The notes beneath the pieces are model-generated. The model did not search any database, was not told where the DNA came from, and saw nothing but the letters and a program-made list of their open reading frames with translations. Source: CAWCDJ01 sp963836015 (GTDB lineage Bacteria; Acidobacteriota; Terriglobia; Bryobacterales; Bryobacteraceae). Taken from it: a stretch of 64,000 nucleotides of DNA. The DNA is taken from NCBI GenBank assembly GCA_963836015.1, contig CAWIIF010000002.1, positions 744,001-808,000 on the forward strand, in the 5' to 3' direction. A program made the translations under genes and the position numbers. This document shows, piece after piece, positions 28,793 through 38,600 of this stretch (its first letter is position 1; every line of letters starts with the position of its first letter).

Positions 28793-29217
28793 TCCTGCTC
28801 GACGCTAACATTCTCATCTACGCCAACAATGCGGAGGCGCCGCAGTACCCCCTCATTAGAGGTTGGCTCGAGCAAGTGCTTGACGAGCGTCAACCAGTTG
28901 GTTTGTGCTGGCCGGTAATTTGGGCTTTCGTCCGTATCGCTACCAATTCGCGCATTTGGCCGACGCCAACAACACCCTCAGGCGCGGTAAAGACAATTCG
29001 GAGCCTTCTCGCACACCCGGGTGTCACTCTCGTCGAGCCCGGTCCGCGGCACATTCGCATTCTCGAGGAAGTGATGACGCAATCTCAGGCGCTCGGCTCG
29101 CTCGTCTCGGACGCCGTTCTCGCGGCCATCGCCATCGAACACGGCGCCACTCTGGCTTCCACCGACAACGATTTCAGCCGCTTCGAAAACCTTACCTGGA
29201 TCAACCCGATGCGCTAG
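28789..29217 (+). CDS. vapC: VapC-type PIN-domain ribonuclease toxin
   Basis: 142 residues. PIN acids Asp5 (LLDANILIYA), Asp108 (VSDAVLAAIAIEHG), Asp126 and Asp128 (STDNDFSRF) are in place. The block PVGLCWPVIWAFVRIATNSR, and the end LTWINPMR, match the mycobacterial-type PIN subgroup, which lacks the second acidic residue near position 42 seen in classic VapC; that residue is also absent here. Start GTG overlapping vapB. It converges on the DUF1501 gene, with stops 4 bp overlapped. Likely cleaves RNA when antitoxin is lost. Confidence 0.87.
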   Translation: MILLDANILIYANNAEAPQYPLIRGWLEQVLDERQPVGLCWPVIWAFVRIATNSRIWPTPTTPSGAVKTIRSLLAHPGVTLVEPGPRHIRILEEVMTQSQALGSLVSDAVLAAIAIEHGATLASTDNDFSRFENLTWINPMR

Positions 29218-30647
29218 GCCATCATCTTCTTAACCACGTTGCCCGCCACATCCGTGAGCCGGAAATCCCGGCCCATGTGGCGGTAGGTCAGACGCGTGTG
29301 GTCCATACCGAGACAATTGAGGAGCGTCGCCTGCAGATCGTGCACGTGGATCTTGTCTTCGGTGATGTTCATGCACAGGTCGTCGGTCTTGCCGATCACC
29401 TGGCCGCCCTTGATGCCGCCGCCGGCGACCATCAGGCTGTATGCCAGCGGGTGGTGATCGCGGCCGGCATTGTTGACGTCGCGGGGATCGCGGATCTCCA
29501 CCATCGGGGTGCGCCCGAACTCTCCGCCCCAGACCACCAGCGTGTTGTCGAGCAGCCCCCGCTGCTTCAGGTCCTTAATCAATGCTGCGGTCGGCTTGTC
29601 GGCGATATCGCAGTTCTTCTTCAGATGGCGGTTCAGATCGGTGTGGTCGTCCCAACTGGCGTGATTCAACATGATGAAGCGCACACCGCGCTCCACCATG
29701 CGCCGGGCCAGCAGGCAGTTGGTGGCGAACTGGCGGGTAGGATCCTGGTTCACGCCGTACATCTCGAGCGTCTCGGGCGATTCCTTCGAAAAGTCGAGCA
29801 ACTCGGGAGCGGCCGACTGCATGCGAAATGCCAGCTCATAAGAAGAGATGCGAGAGGCGATCTCGATATCGCCGGTATCGGCAAAGTGCTCTTCGTTCAG
29901 GTCTTTGAGCGCGTCGAGGCCGGCGCGCTGCATCCCGGGAGTCACTCCCTCGGGATTCGAAAGATAGAGCACCGGGTCGCCTGAGCTGCGGAACACCACG
30001 CCCTGATACGTCGATGGCAGAAATCCGCTCGACCAGTTGGAGGTTCCACCGCTGGTTCCGACCCCCGAGCTGAGCACCACGAACCCCGGCAGGTTCTGCG
30101 ACTCGCTGCCCAGTCCGTACAGCACCCACGCGCCCATGGTCGGGCGGCCCACCTGAATGCTGCCGCCGAAGAGCAGCAACTGGCCGGGGTGGTGGTTGAA
30201 AGCGTCGGTAAACATGGACCGGACGAGGCAGATGTCGTCGGCGCAGGAACCGATGTGCGGGATGTAGTCCGAATACTCGATGCCGCTCTGGCCATACTTC
30301 TGGAACGTGCGGGGACTGGCCAGCACGGCGGCGTTCGGCTTGGTGAATGCCAGGCGCAGGTCTTTGGTCATGGAGGGCGGAAGAGGCTTGCCGCTCCACT
30401 TCTGGAGCTCCGGCTTGGGGTCGAACAGGTCAAGCTGGCTCGGGCCGCCCTCCATGAACATGAAGATGACGCTCTTGGCCTTGGCCGGGAAGTGCGGCTT
30501 TTTGGGCGCCAGTGGGTTCATATTGGGAACCGCGCCATAGCCGTCCTTTTCCAGCAACTGCGCCAGCGCCATGATGCCGATTCCGCCGGCGCACTCCTGA
30601 AAGAAGCTGCGGCGGCTCTGAATTCTGCGGAACTCCTCGCGATCCAT
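29214..30647 (-). CDS. DUF1501 protein (sulfatase-like fold), Tat leader
   Basis: 477 residues. A twin-arginine-like start, QSRRSFFQECAGGIGIMALA, points to export. The family core is complete: VIFMFMEGGPSQLDLFDPKP, PHIGSCADDICLVRSM, GAWVLYGLGSES, NPEGVTPGMQR, CLLARRMVERGVRFIMLNHA, WGGEFGRTPMVE and GRDHHPLAYSLMVAGGG. DUF1501 proteins resemble alkaline-phosphatase-superfamily enzymes, and are almost always encoded after a cytochrome/DUF1549/DUF1553 gene, as here (4-bp gap). The true reaction is unknown; heteropolysaccharide breakdown or sulfate-ester processing is a guess from genome context in Planctomycetes. Confidence 0.88.
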   Translation of the reverse strand: MDREEFRRIQSRRSFFQECAGGIGIMALAQLLEKDGYGAVPNMNPLAPKKPHFPAKAKSVIFMFMEGGPSQLDLFDPKPELQKWSGKPLPPSMTKDLRLAFTKPNAAVLASPRTFQKYGQSGIEYSDYIPHIGSCADDICLVRSMFTDAFNHHPGQLLLFGGSIQVGRPTMGAWVLYGLGSESQNLPGFVVLSSGVGTSGGTSNWSSGFLPSTYQGVVFRSSGDPVLYLSNPEGVTPGMQRAGLDALKDLNEEHFADTGDIEIASRISSYELAFRMQSAAPELLDFSKESPETLEMYGVNQDPTRQFATNCLLARRMVERGVRFIMLNHASWDDHTDLNRHLKKNCDIADKPTAALIKDLKQRGLLDNTLVVWGGEFGRTPMVEIRDPRDVNNAGRDHHPLAYSLMVAGGGIKGGQVIGKTDDLCMNITEDKIHVHDLQATLLNCLGMDHTRLTYRHMGRDFRLTDVAGNVVKKMMA

Positions 30648-30651
30648 TAAC

Positions 30652-33168
30652 TTATTCCCTCGTGATGAACTCGTCCAGGTTGAGCAGCACGCGGCTCAAC
30701 TCCACCCATGCCGCCGCCTGGGCCTGCGGCACGCCCTCGAGGCGGTTGGGAAACAGCTCCGCCACGGTCTTCTGGTTGTCCTGCAACTCTTTCAAGGTGT
30801 CGTCGTAATACTTGCCGAGGCGTTCGGCCTCGCGCGCCGAAGGCTCGCGCCCCACGGTGACGCGGTAGGCGAAGTTCAGGCGATCGCCGAAGCCGCCGCT
30901 CGCTTCATGCATAACGCGGAAAGCCAGGCCCTGCGCCGCCTCGAAGAATACGGGGTCGTTCAGCAGGTTGAGCGCCTGCAGCGGCGTATCGGTGCGCTCG
31001 CGCCGCGTGCAGGAAAGGTTCGAGCTGGGCTCGTCGAAATTCACCAGCATCGGATAGGGCACGGTGCGCTGGAAGAGGATGTAGATGCCGCGGCGGTAGC
31101 GGTCGGCGCCGGTCGATTCGTGCCATTTGACCGACCCGGCGTAGGACAGCTCGGCGACCCCTTTCGGCTGCGGAGGCCGAACGCTCGGCCCGCCGATGCG
31201 GGGATCCAGCAGGCCGGCGGCTTCGAGCGTCTCGTCGCGCACCAGCTCGGCCGGCAGGCGCACGCGCGACTGCCGCGAGAGCAGCGCATTGTCGGGATCG
31301 CGCTGCGCCAACTCCGGCCGCGCCTTCGACGATTGCCGGTAGGTGGAAGAAGTCACGATCAGCCGGATCATCTGCTTGGTGCTCCAGCCGCGCGCCATGT
31401 ATTCGCTGGCCAGCCAGTCGAGCAGCCGGGGATGCGTCGGCTCATCGCCCTGCGTTCCGAAATCTTCCGAGGTCTTGACGATGCCGCGCCCGAACAGCTC
31501 CTGCCAGATGCGATTCACGGCCACACGCGAAGTTAGAGGGTTATCGGGCGAAACTAGCCAGCGCGCCAGCACGAGCCTGGTCGGCTTGACGCCAGCCGGC
31601 AGCGGCGGCAGCACCGCCGGCGTGCCCGGCTGCACTTCGTCGCCGTGTTCGCGCCAGTCGCCCTTGATATGGATGTACGTCTTCGGCGGAGTGTCGTTCT
31701 CCACCAGCACCGGGGCATAGCTGAAGTGCGGCAATGCTTCGTTCAACTCGTCCAGCTTGGTCCGCGCGTCGCTGATCTTCAGGTCTTTGCAGTGCTGCTT
31801 GGGATACAGGTTGCCGCAGGCGCTCAGGAAGTAGTCCAGCATCGCCCGCTCCTGCAACTCGGTGCGCCGGGCACGGTCGAGGAACAGCACCTTTTTCGCG
31901 CTGTCGATGTTGTGAGTGAACTCGCCGTAAGCGAAACTCCAGTCGTCGTGCTCACCGGGGTGCTGCTCGGCGTAGCGCAGCTTGTCTTCCCAATCGGCTT
32001 CGGCTTCCGGAAGCTTGTATTCGGCCAGCAGCTCCACGCGCTTTTTGTCGTAGGCCGGGCGCGCTTCGAGGTAGGGCCCGAGCTCGCCGGGCATGGGCGC
32101 CGCCGCGTTCACCTCTTCCTGCGTATTGAAGAATGCCGTGAGCTGGTAGAACTCCTTCTGGCTGATCGGATCGAACTTGTGGTTGTGGCACTGCGCGCAG
32201 CCCACCGTCAACCCCAGCCAGACTGTCCCGAGCGTGGCCGCGCGATCAAGCACCTGCTCGTCGCGGAACTGCTCGGGATCGGTGCCGCCCTCGCGGTTGG
32301 TGAGCGTGTTGCGATTGAACCCGGTGGCCACCAGCGTATCGGTGGTGCGGTTCGGCAGCAGATCGCCCGCCAACTGGTCGATGGTGAACTCGTCGTACGG
32401 CATGTCGCGGTTCAGCGCGTCGATGACCCACTGCCGGTACCGCCAGGCCCAGGGGCGCGCGCGGTCTTTCTCGTACCCATCGCTATCGGCGTAGCGCGCC
32501 AGATCCAGCCAGAAGCGGCCCCACCTTTCGCCATAGTGAGGGGACGCGAGCAGCCGGTCCACGACACGGTCGTAAGCGTCGGGGCGGTTGTCGTGCACGA
32601 ACGCCTCGACCTCTTGCGGGGTCGGGAGGAGTCCCGTGAGGTCCAGGCTGGCACGCCGGATGAGTGTGACTCTCCCCGCCTCCGGCGAGGGCGCGATGCC
32701 CTCGGAATCGAGTTTGGCGAGGACGAACTGATCGATCGGGTTGCGCACCCACGCGCGGTCTCCCACCGCCGGCGGTTCGGGCCGCTGAATCTTCCGGAAG
32801 GACCAGTGCACCGCCGGCTGCGCGCCGCCGGCCGCCCAGGGCGCCCCTTCGTCGATCCACGAGCGCAGCATGCCGATCTCGGCCGCCGTGAGGCGCGGCC
32901 CGATCGGCGGCATCACTTTCTTCTGGGTCCCGCTGACCATCTGGATCAGGCGGCTCGACGCGCTCTTTCCCGGCTGTATGACGCGGTCGGCGGATTCCTT
33001 CTGGTCGAACCGCAGCCCGCTCATCTGCTGCTGCGGGCCGTGACACATGTAGCATCGCTTCTGAAAAAGCGGCTCGACATCGCGCGTGAAATCGACTTTG
33101 CCCGGCGTCTGCGCGAATGTGCTCAGCGACACAGCCAGCCAGCATCCAATCAACCCCGCTCTGAGCAT
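30652..33168 (-). CDS. Planctomycete-type cytochrome C / DUF1549 / DUF1553 protein
   Basis: 838 residues with signal peptide (about 1-19). An N-terminal PSCyt1-like domain carries a CYMCH heme-c motif (Cys39, Cys42, His43). DUF1549 follows (FVLAKLDSEGIAPSPEAGRV, RASLDLTGLLPTPQEVEAF, WLDLARYADSDGYEKDRARP) with a second VGCAQCHNHKFDP site, and DUF1553 fills the C-terminal half (TRLVLARWLVSPDNPLTSRV, RIWQELFGRGIVKTSEDFG, LQALNLLNDPVF). Probably periplasmic and coupled to the DUF1501 protein downstream. TATAAT lies seven nt before the ATG (33181-33176), so the transcript is likely leaderless. The reaction is unknown. Confidence 0.88.
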   Translation of the reverse strand: MLRAGLIGCWLAVSLSTFAQTPGKVDFTRDVEPLFQKRCYMCHGPQQQMSGLRFDQKESADRVIQPGKSASSRLIQMVSGTQKKVMPPIGPRLTAAEIGMLRSWIDEGAPWAAGGAQPAVHWSFRKIQRPEPPAVGDRAWVRNPIDQFVLAKLDSEGIAPSPEAGRVTLIRRASLDLTGLLPTPQEVEAFVHDNRPDAYDRVVDRLLASPHYGERWGRFWLDLARYADSDGYEKDRARPWAWRYRQWVIDALNRDMPYDEFTIDQLAGDLLPNRTTDTLVATGFNRNTLTNREGGTDPEQFRDEQVLDRAATLGTVWLGLTVGCAQCHNHKFDPISQKEFYQLTAFFNTQEEVNAAAPMPGELGPYLEARPAYDKKRVELLAEYKLPEAEADWEDKLRYAEQHPGEHDDWSFAYGEFTHNIDSAKKVLFLDRARRTELQERAMLDYFLSACGNLYPKQHCKDLKISDARTKLDELNEALPHFSYAPVLVENDTPPKTYIHIKGDWREHGDEVQPGTPAVLPPLPAGVKPTRLVLARWLVSPDNPLTSRVAVNRIWQELFGRGIVKTSEDFGTQGDEPTHPRLLDWLASEYMARGWSTKQMIRLIVTSSTYRQSSKARPELAQRDPDNALLSRQSRVRLPAELVRDETLEAAGLLDPRIGGPSVRPPQPKGVAELSYAGSVKWHESTGADRYRRGIYILFQRTVPYPMLVNFDEPSSNLSCTRRERTDTPLQALNLLNDPVFFEAAQGLAFRVMHEASGGFGDRLNFAYRVTVGREPSAREAERLGKYYDDTLKELQDNQKTVAELFPNRLEGVPQAQAAAWVELSRVLLNLDEFITRE

Positions 33169-33231
33169 GGCACCTATTATATGCCTGCAACCGTGGAGTG
33201 ATACCGATTGGCGCGCCGGGTATTTCTGGCG

Positions 33232-35553
33232 TCAGCCCCGCATCAATGCTCCGCGGTCAGTCATTTGCGGAACCTTCGCAAGGAACCGCCGCATGGCGCT
33301 TGCGATCTCATCGACATGCGTTTCCAATGCGAAGTGCCCCGTATCGAGAAATTGGACGGTCGCGTTTGGAATGTCACGCCGGAAGGCTTCCGCGCCGGCC
33401 GGTATGAAGTAGGGATCGTGTTTCCCCCAGATGGCCAGCAGCGGCGGCTTCGACTTGCGGAAGTACTCCTGGAAAGCCGGATAGAGCTTCACGTTGTTGG
33501 CATAGTCGAGGAACAGGTCTAGCTGAATATCCGTATTGCCGGGACGGCTGATCAGCGCCGCGGTGAGAGTGTAGCTCTCCGGTGCGATCGCATCGGGATC
33601 GGCCATGCCCGTGGCGTACTCCCGGCGCATACCGGCGAGGTTGAAGATCGGCCGGATGGCCTCGCGGTTTGCCGATGTCGGCTCGGTCCAGTAACGCCGG
33701 ATCGGGGCCCATGCATCTCCGAGACCTTCTTCGTACGCATTGCCGTTTTGCGACACGATAGCCGTGATGCATTCCGGACGCGCCATCGCAAGACGAAAAC
33801 CCGTGGGCGCTCCGTAGTCGAAGGCGTACAACGCATAGCGAGTGAGACCCAGGGCATCGGTGAAGGCCTCGATGGTTCGAGCGAGGGAGGCGAAGGAATA
33901 CGGGTAATGGCGATGCTCGGGAACTTCCGTGAAGCCAAAGCCCGGGAGATCGGGCGCGATGACCCGGTAGCGGTCGGCCAGTCTCGGCATCAGCTCTCTG
34001 AATTGAAAGGAGGACGCCGGAAAACCGTGCAGCAACAGCACCACGGGAGCATTCGCCGGGCCGGCTTCACGATAGAAGACCGTGACTCCATCAGCCTCGA
34101 TGCGGCGGTGCGACGTCTTGGGCCACTCGCCGGTCAGGCTCCTGGCCTGCTTGGGAGAGACGCCGGTCTGCTTGACTGTCGAAAAGAAAACGTTGAGACC
34201 CTCCGCCATGGTGGGGTGCGCCAGAACCGAATCGCGCAAGGCTGTGTAGGGAAGCCCTGCCTGCATGGCCATCTGCACGACCGCCATGACTTCTCCGGCT
34301 TCGGCCCCAATCATCGTAAAGCCGAGAATGCGGCCGTCGTCCGGCGCAATCAGCGCCTTCATGAATCCCTGTGTCTCGCCGGTTGTCTCTGTTCGGAGAA
34401 CGTTGGATGTCGGCATCTTCGCAACTTCCACCGCGACTCCCAAGTTTTGTGCGTCCTTCTCCGTAAGTCCGACATGCGCGACCTGGGGATCGGTGAACAG
34501 GCAGGAGGGCATCAGCCGTCCACGCGTACTGCGATTGCCGCCGGCGAGATTATCCCGAATGATCCGGAAGTCATCGAGCGAGGCGTGAGTAAACTGGGGA
34601 CTCCCGGCACACTCGCCGATCGCCCAAACATCCGGAGCGCTGGTTTCGAGGCGGTCGTTCACGCGGATCCAGCCCCCGGGCGCGAGTTCGATGCCGGCCG
34701 TTTCCAGGCCGATGCCGGCGGTGTTCGGAGTGCGGCCGGCAGCGACCAGGATATGGCTCGCCAGGATCGTTCGCTCCTCACCGGGCCTTCGCACTGCAAC
34801 CTTCACATCCGCTCCGGAACGGCCCTCGACCCCGAGAACCTCTGCCGAAGTGAGGACATCGATCCCTTCGGCAGTTAGAATTCGCCCTATCTCCTCGGAC
34901 ACGTCCGGATCTTCACTGACCAGAAGATGGGAAGCGTGCTGCAGAATGGTAACCCGGCTCCCGAACCGGCGATAGGCTTGAGCAAATTCAAGCCCGACGT
35001 AGCCGCCGCCAATCACCACGAGATGGCTGGGCAGGACATCCAGTTCGAGCGCCTCGATATGTGTGAGGGGGCCGGACTCCCGAAGGCCCGGTACGGGGGG
35101 TATCACAGCGTGCGTGCCCAGGTTGAGAAACACTCTCTCACCGGTGATCGTGCGGACGCCGCCCTCGTTGAGACGCGTCTCGAGTGTTTTGGAGCCGATG
35201 AATCTCGCTTCGCCCATTACAAGTTCGGCGCCGGTGGCTTGATATTTCTTGAGGTGAAAGGCGACCTCGTTTTGAACCATTTCGCGCTTGCGATTTCTGA
35301 CCACCGCCATGTTGGACGTGGAGGCTGAGGCATCCAGCCCGAATGCTGCGGCATCGTGAACCAGATGGGCGACCCTGGCGCTCCAGATTTCATTCTTGGA
35401 GGGAAGGCAATTGATGTTGGGGCACGAGCCGCCGATCCATCGCCGCTCCAGCACCACCGTGGACTGCCCTAACTGGGCCAAATGCCAGGCGAGATACTTG
35501 CCGCCCTCGCCGCTTCCGATAATTACATTTTGATATCGATTCTGCGCCGACAT
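33232..35553 (-). CDS. Fusion: flavoprotein disulfide reductase + alpha/beta hydrolase
   Basis: 773 residues from the ATG at 35553 (MSAQNRYQNVIIGSGEGGKY). Residues 1-460 are a mercuric-reductase/lipoamide-dehydrogenase-like protein: FAD site GSGEGG, redox pair Cys44-Cys49 in GGSCPNINCLPSKN, NAD site VVIGGGYVGLEFAQAY, FAD site WAIGECAGSPQFTH and the dimer-interface HPTMAEG. There is no C-terminal Cys-Cys of true MerA. After a 20-residue linker, residues 482-773 are an alpha/beta hydrolase: oxyanion loop LLHGFPASSFQF, an Asp nucleophile elbow YAFDYGAPTGF, acid GKHDPYF and His in TGHFALE, as in epoxide hydrolases and dehalogenases. No stop or start separates the parts. Reaction unknown. Confidence 0.85.
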   Translation of the reverse strand: MSAQNRYQNVIIGSGEGGKYLAWHLAQLGQSTVVLERRWIGGSCPNINCLPSKNEIWSARVAHLVHDAAAFGLDASASTSNMAVVRNRKREMVQNEVAFHLKKYQATGAELVMGEARFIGSKTLETRLNEGGVRTITGERVFLNLGTHAVIPPVPGLRESGPLTHIEALELDVLPSHLVVIGGGYVGLEFAQAYRRFGSRVTILQHASHLLVSEDPDVSEEIGRILTAEGIDVLTSAEVLGVEGRSGADVKVAVRRPGEERTILASHILVAAGRTPNTAGIGLETAGIELAPGGWIRVNDRLETSAPDVWAIGECAGSPQFTHASLDDFRIIRDNLAGGNRSTRGRLMPSCLFTDPQVAHVGLTEKDAQNLGVAVEVAKMPTSNVLRTETTGETQGFMKALIAPDDGRILGFTMIGAEAGEVMAVVQMAMQAGLPYTALRDSVLAHPTMAEGLNVFFSTVKQTGVSPKQARSLTGEWPKTSHRRIEADGVTVFYREAGPANAPVVLLLHGFPASSFQFRELMPRLADRYRVIAPDLPGFGFTEVPEHRHYPYSFASLARTIEAFTDALGLTRYALYAFDYGAPTGFRLAMARPECITAIVSQNGNAYEEGLGDAWAPIRRYWTEPTSANREAIRPIFNLAGMRREYATGMADPDAIAPESYTLTAALISRPGNTDIQLDLFLDYANNVKLYPAFQEYFRKSKPPLLAIWGKHDPYFIPAGAEAFRRDIPNATVQFLDTGHFALETHVDEIASAMRRFLAKVPQMTDRGALMRG

Positions 35554-35654
35554 AATCTTAAGAAATATCAAACATAGCCGGCTCCTCGCGGGGTTAGTCG
35601 ACACCGAACGCACCATTTTCCACAGCGTCGCCAGCCCCGGGCTGCCGGCGGGTG

Positions 35655-35660
35655 TATACT
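35655..35660 (+). promoter_or_regulatory. TATACT -10 box eight nt before the 1054-residue cytochrome gene
   Basis: TATACT at 35655-35660, then eight nt, then ATG at 35669. No Shine-Dalgarno. A clear -35 is not seen. Predicts an essentially leaderless message. Confidence 0.4.
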
Positions 35661-35668
35661 TCGACTCG

Positions 35669-38600
35669 ATGGAGGGGAATCCGATTTCCAGGCGTACAGG
35701 CGGCGAGGCCTGTGCCGCCATACTGCTCGTCCTCGCGTGCGGTGTCACTTCGCAGGCTGAAGTGCGGTTCAACCGCGACATACGGCCGATCATGGCGGAC
35801 ACCTGCTTCCGCTGCCACGGTCCGGACAAGAGCTCCCGCATGGCCGGAATGCGGCTCGATATCCGCGACGAGGCCCTGAAGCCGTTGCGCGACGGCAAGG
35901 TCCCGATCGTTCCGGGCGATCCCGACAAGTCCGAGATCATCCACCGCATCTTTTCGCCGCCCGCCCGCGTGATGCCCCCCGCCTACATCCACAAGGACCT
36001 CACGGATGCGCAGAAAAATACGATCCGCCAGTGGGTGGCCGAGGGCGCGAAGTACGAGGGCCACTGGGCGTATCAACCGATTGTGCGGCCCGCGGTCCCG
36101 GCCGGCGCCGAAAACCCGGTGGACGCGTTCATCCTGGAGCATCTCGCGAAAGCCGGACTCCACGCCGCGCCGGAGGCTGACCGCCGCACGCTCATCCGTC
36201 GCGTCACGTTCGACCTCACCGGCCTTCCGCCCACGCCCGAAGAGACCGCGGCTTTTGAGAAAGACGCCTCGCCCGACGCTTACGAAAAGCTGGTCGATCG
36301 CCTCATGGCTTCGCCCCGCTACGCCGAGCAGCAAAGCATGCACTGGCTCGATTTCGTGCGCTATGCGGATACCTGCGGCTTCCACGGCGACAATGCGCTG
36401 CCCGCCTGGCCCTACCGCGACTACGTTCTGCATTCCTTCGCGCACAACAAGCCCTTCGACGAGTTCACGCGCGAGCAACTGGCGGGCGACCTGATCCCCA
36501 ACGCCACTGTCGAGCAGCGCGTAGCCTCGGCCTATAACCGCCTCAACCGCACATCGGCAGAAGGAGGCCTCCAGCCGAAGGAATACCTGGCGAAATACGC
36601 GGCCGATCGCGTCCGCACCACGGTCGCGGTATGGATGGGGAGCACGCTCGGCTGCGCCGAGTGCCACGACCACAAGTTCGACCCCTTCACGCAGCACGAT
36701 TTCTACTCGATGAAGGCGTTCTTTGCCGACATCAAAGAGACCGGCCTGGTGCCCGACCGGGGATCCAAAGCCTGGGGGTCGCAGCTCGCGATTCCCTCCC
36801 CCGAACAGAAGCAGCGCCAGGAAGAGCTCGAGGGGCTGATTAACGAAGCGAAACAGCGGCTCGACGCCAAAATGGAAAGCCTGGCGCCCTCGCGCGCGGC
36901 CTGGGAGAAGAGCCTGCTCGCGCGCTATCAGGCCGGCGAACTCGCCTGGCACGCGCAGCACCCCTTCTCGGCAACCTCCGAACACGGCGCGGTCCTCAAG
37001 ATCTACAACGATGAGCCGGTGGATTACACACACTACGACGGGGCCAACCTGACCTCCGACCGTGCGCCCGGCAACGGCCTGGTAGTCGCGGGCGGACCCA
37101 ATCCCGACAACGAAACCTACACCGTGAAGTTCAAGCCCGGCGCCGGCACGTGGACCCAGCTCAGCGTCGAACTGGTGCAGGACGAAAGCCTGCCCGGCAT
37201 CCGCGTGGCCCGCGGCGCGGACCGCGTCGTGATCACCGAAGTGGATGCCGATGTGGACGGCCGCCGCGAAACGTTCAGCGCGGGAGCTTCCAACCTCAGC
37301 AACCCCGCGCCCGAGCACCCGCCGGAAGCCGCCTTCGACGGCAACCCGCAAACCGGCTGGGCCGAGGCGACGTATAACGAGAATCCGAAAGTGGTGCTGG
37401 CCCTGCGATTCTCGCAGCCCGTGCTTACCCAAGCCGGGTCGGTAATGACGGTGCGGCTGCACCACGACTCCGAATATCGCCGCGCCACGACCGGGCGCTT
37501 CCGCCTGGCGCTTTCTTCGGGCGAATATGCCTGGCCCGGCGCGGATAAAGGCAAAGAGCTTCCCGACGCCGCGCTGCGCGGGCTCCGCGAGCCGGAAGAC
37601 AAGCGCACACCCCAACAGCGAGCTGCCATCGAGGCCCTCTACCAGTGGACGTCGCCCGGCGTTCAGCTGGAAGCGCACGCGCTGGCCCGGCTGGAGCTCG
37701 AAGCCGCCCTGCTCGAGCGCGCGATCCCGCACGTGGTGGTCGCGGAGGCCACCATCCCCAGGGAGACCCGGGTCCTGCCGCGCGGCAATTGGATGGACGA
37801 GACCGGCGCGCTCGTCGAGCCCGCCGTGCCCGCGTTTCTCGGTAAGCTCGAGACCGGCGGCAAACGCGCCACGCGCCTCGACCTCGCCAACTGGCTGGTG
37901 TCGCCCTCGAATCCGCTGACGGCCCGCGTGTTCGTCAACCGCACCTGGCGCGAATTCTTCGGCACCGGCATCACCAAGACGCTGGACGACATGGGTTCGC
38001 AGGGCGAGTGGCCCACCAACCCGGAGCTTCTCGACTGGCTGGCCGCCGAGTTCATGAAACCGGAGTACCAGGCCGCCGGCACGCATGCCTGGGATGTCAA
38101 TCACGTGATCCGGACGATTGTCACCAGCCGGACCTACCGCGAGTCCTCCATGCCCGATGCGCAGGCTGACGAGCGCGATCCGGACAATCGCCTGCTCTCG
38201 CACCAGGTGCGCTTCCGTGTGGACGCCGAGGTGGTGCACGACGTGGCGCTTTCCGTCTCGGGCCTCCTGGTGGAGCGCTTCGGCGGCCCCAGCGTGAAGC
38301 CGTACCAGCCCGACGGCTACCTGGCCACCCTGAACTTCCCGAAACGCGAATACTCCGCCAGCCACGGCGACGACCTCTACCGCCGCGGCGTCTATACCTT
38401 CTGGCAGCGCGCCTTTCTGCACCCCAGCCTGCAGACGTTCGACGCCCCCACGCGCGAGGAGTGCACCATCAACCGCGTGAACTCCAACACGCCGCTGCAG
38501 GCCCTGGTGCTGCTCAACGACCCCATCTACGTGGAAGCCGCGCGCGTCTTCGCCGGGCACATCCTGGAGAGCCGGCGCGGCCTGGATGCACGCGTAGACT

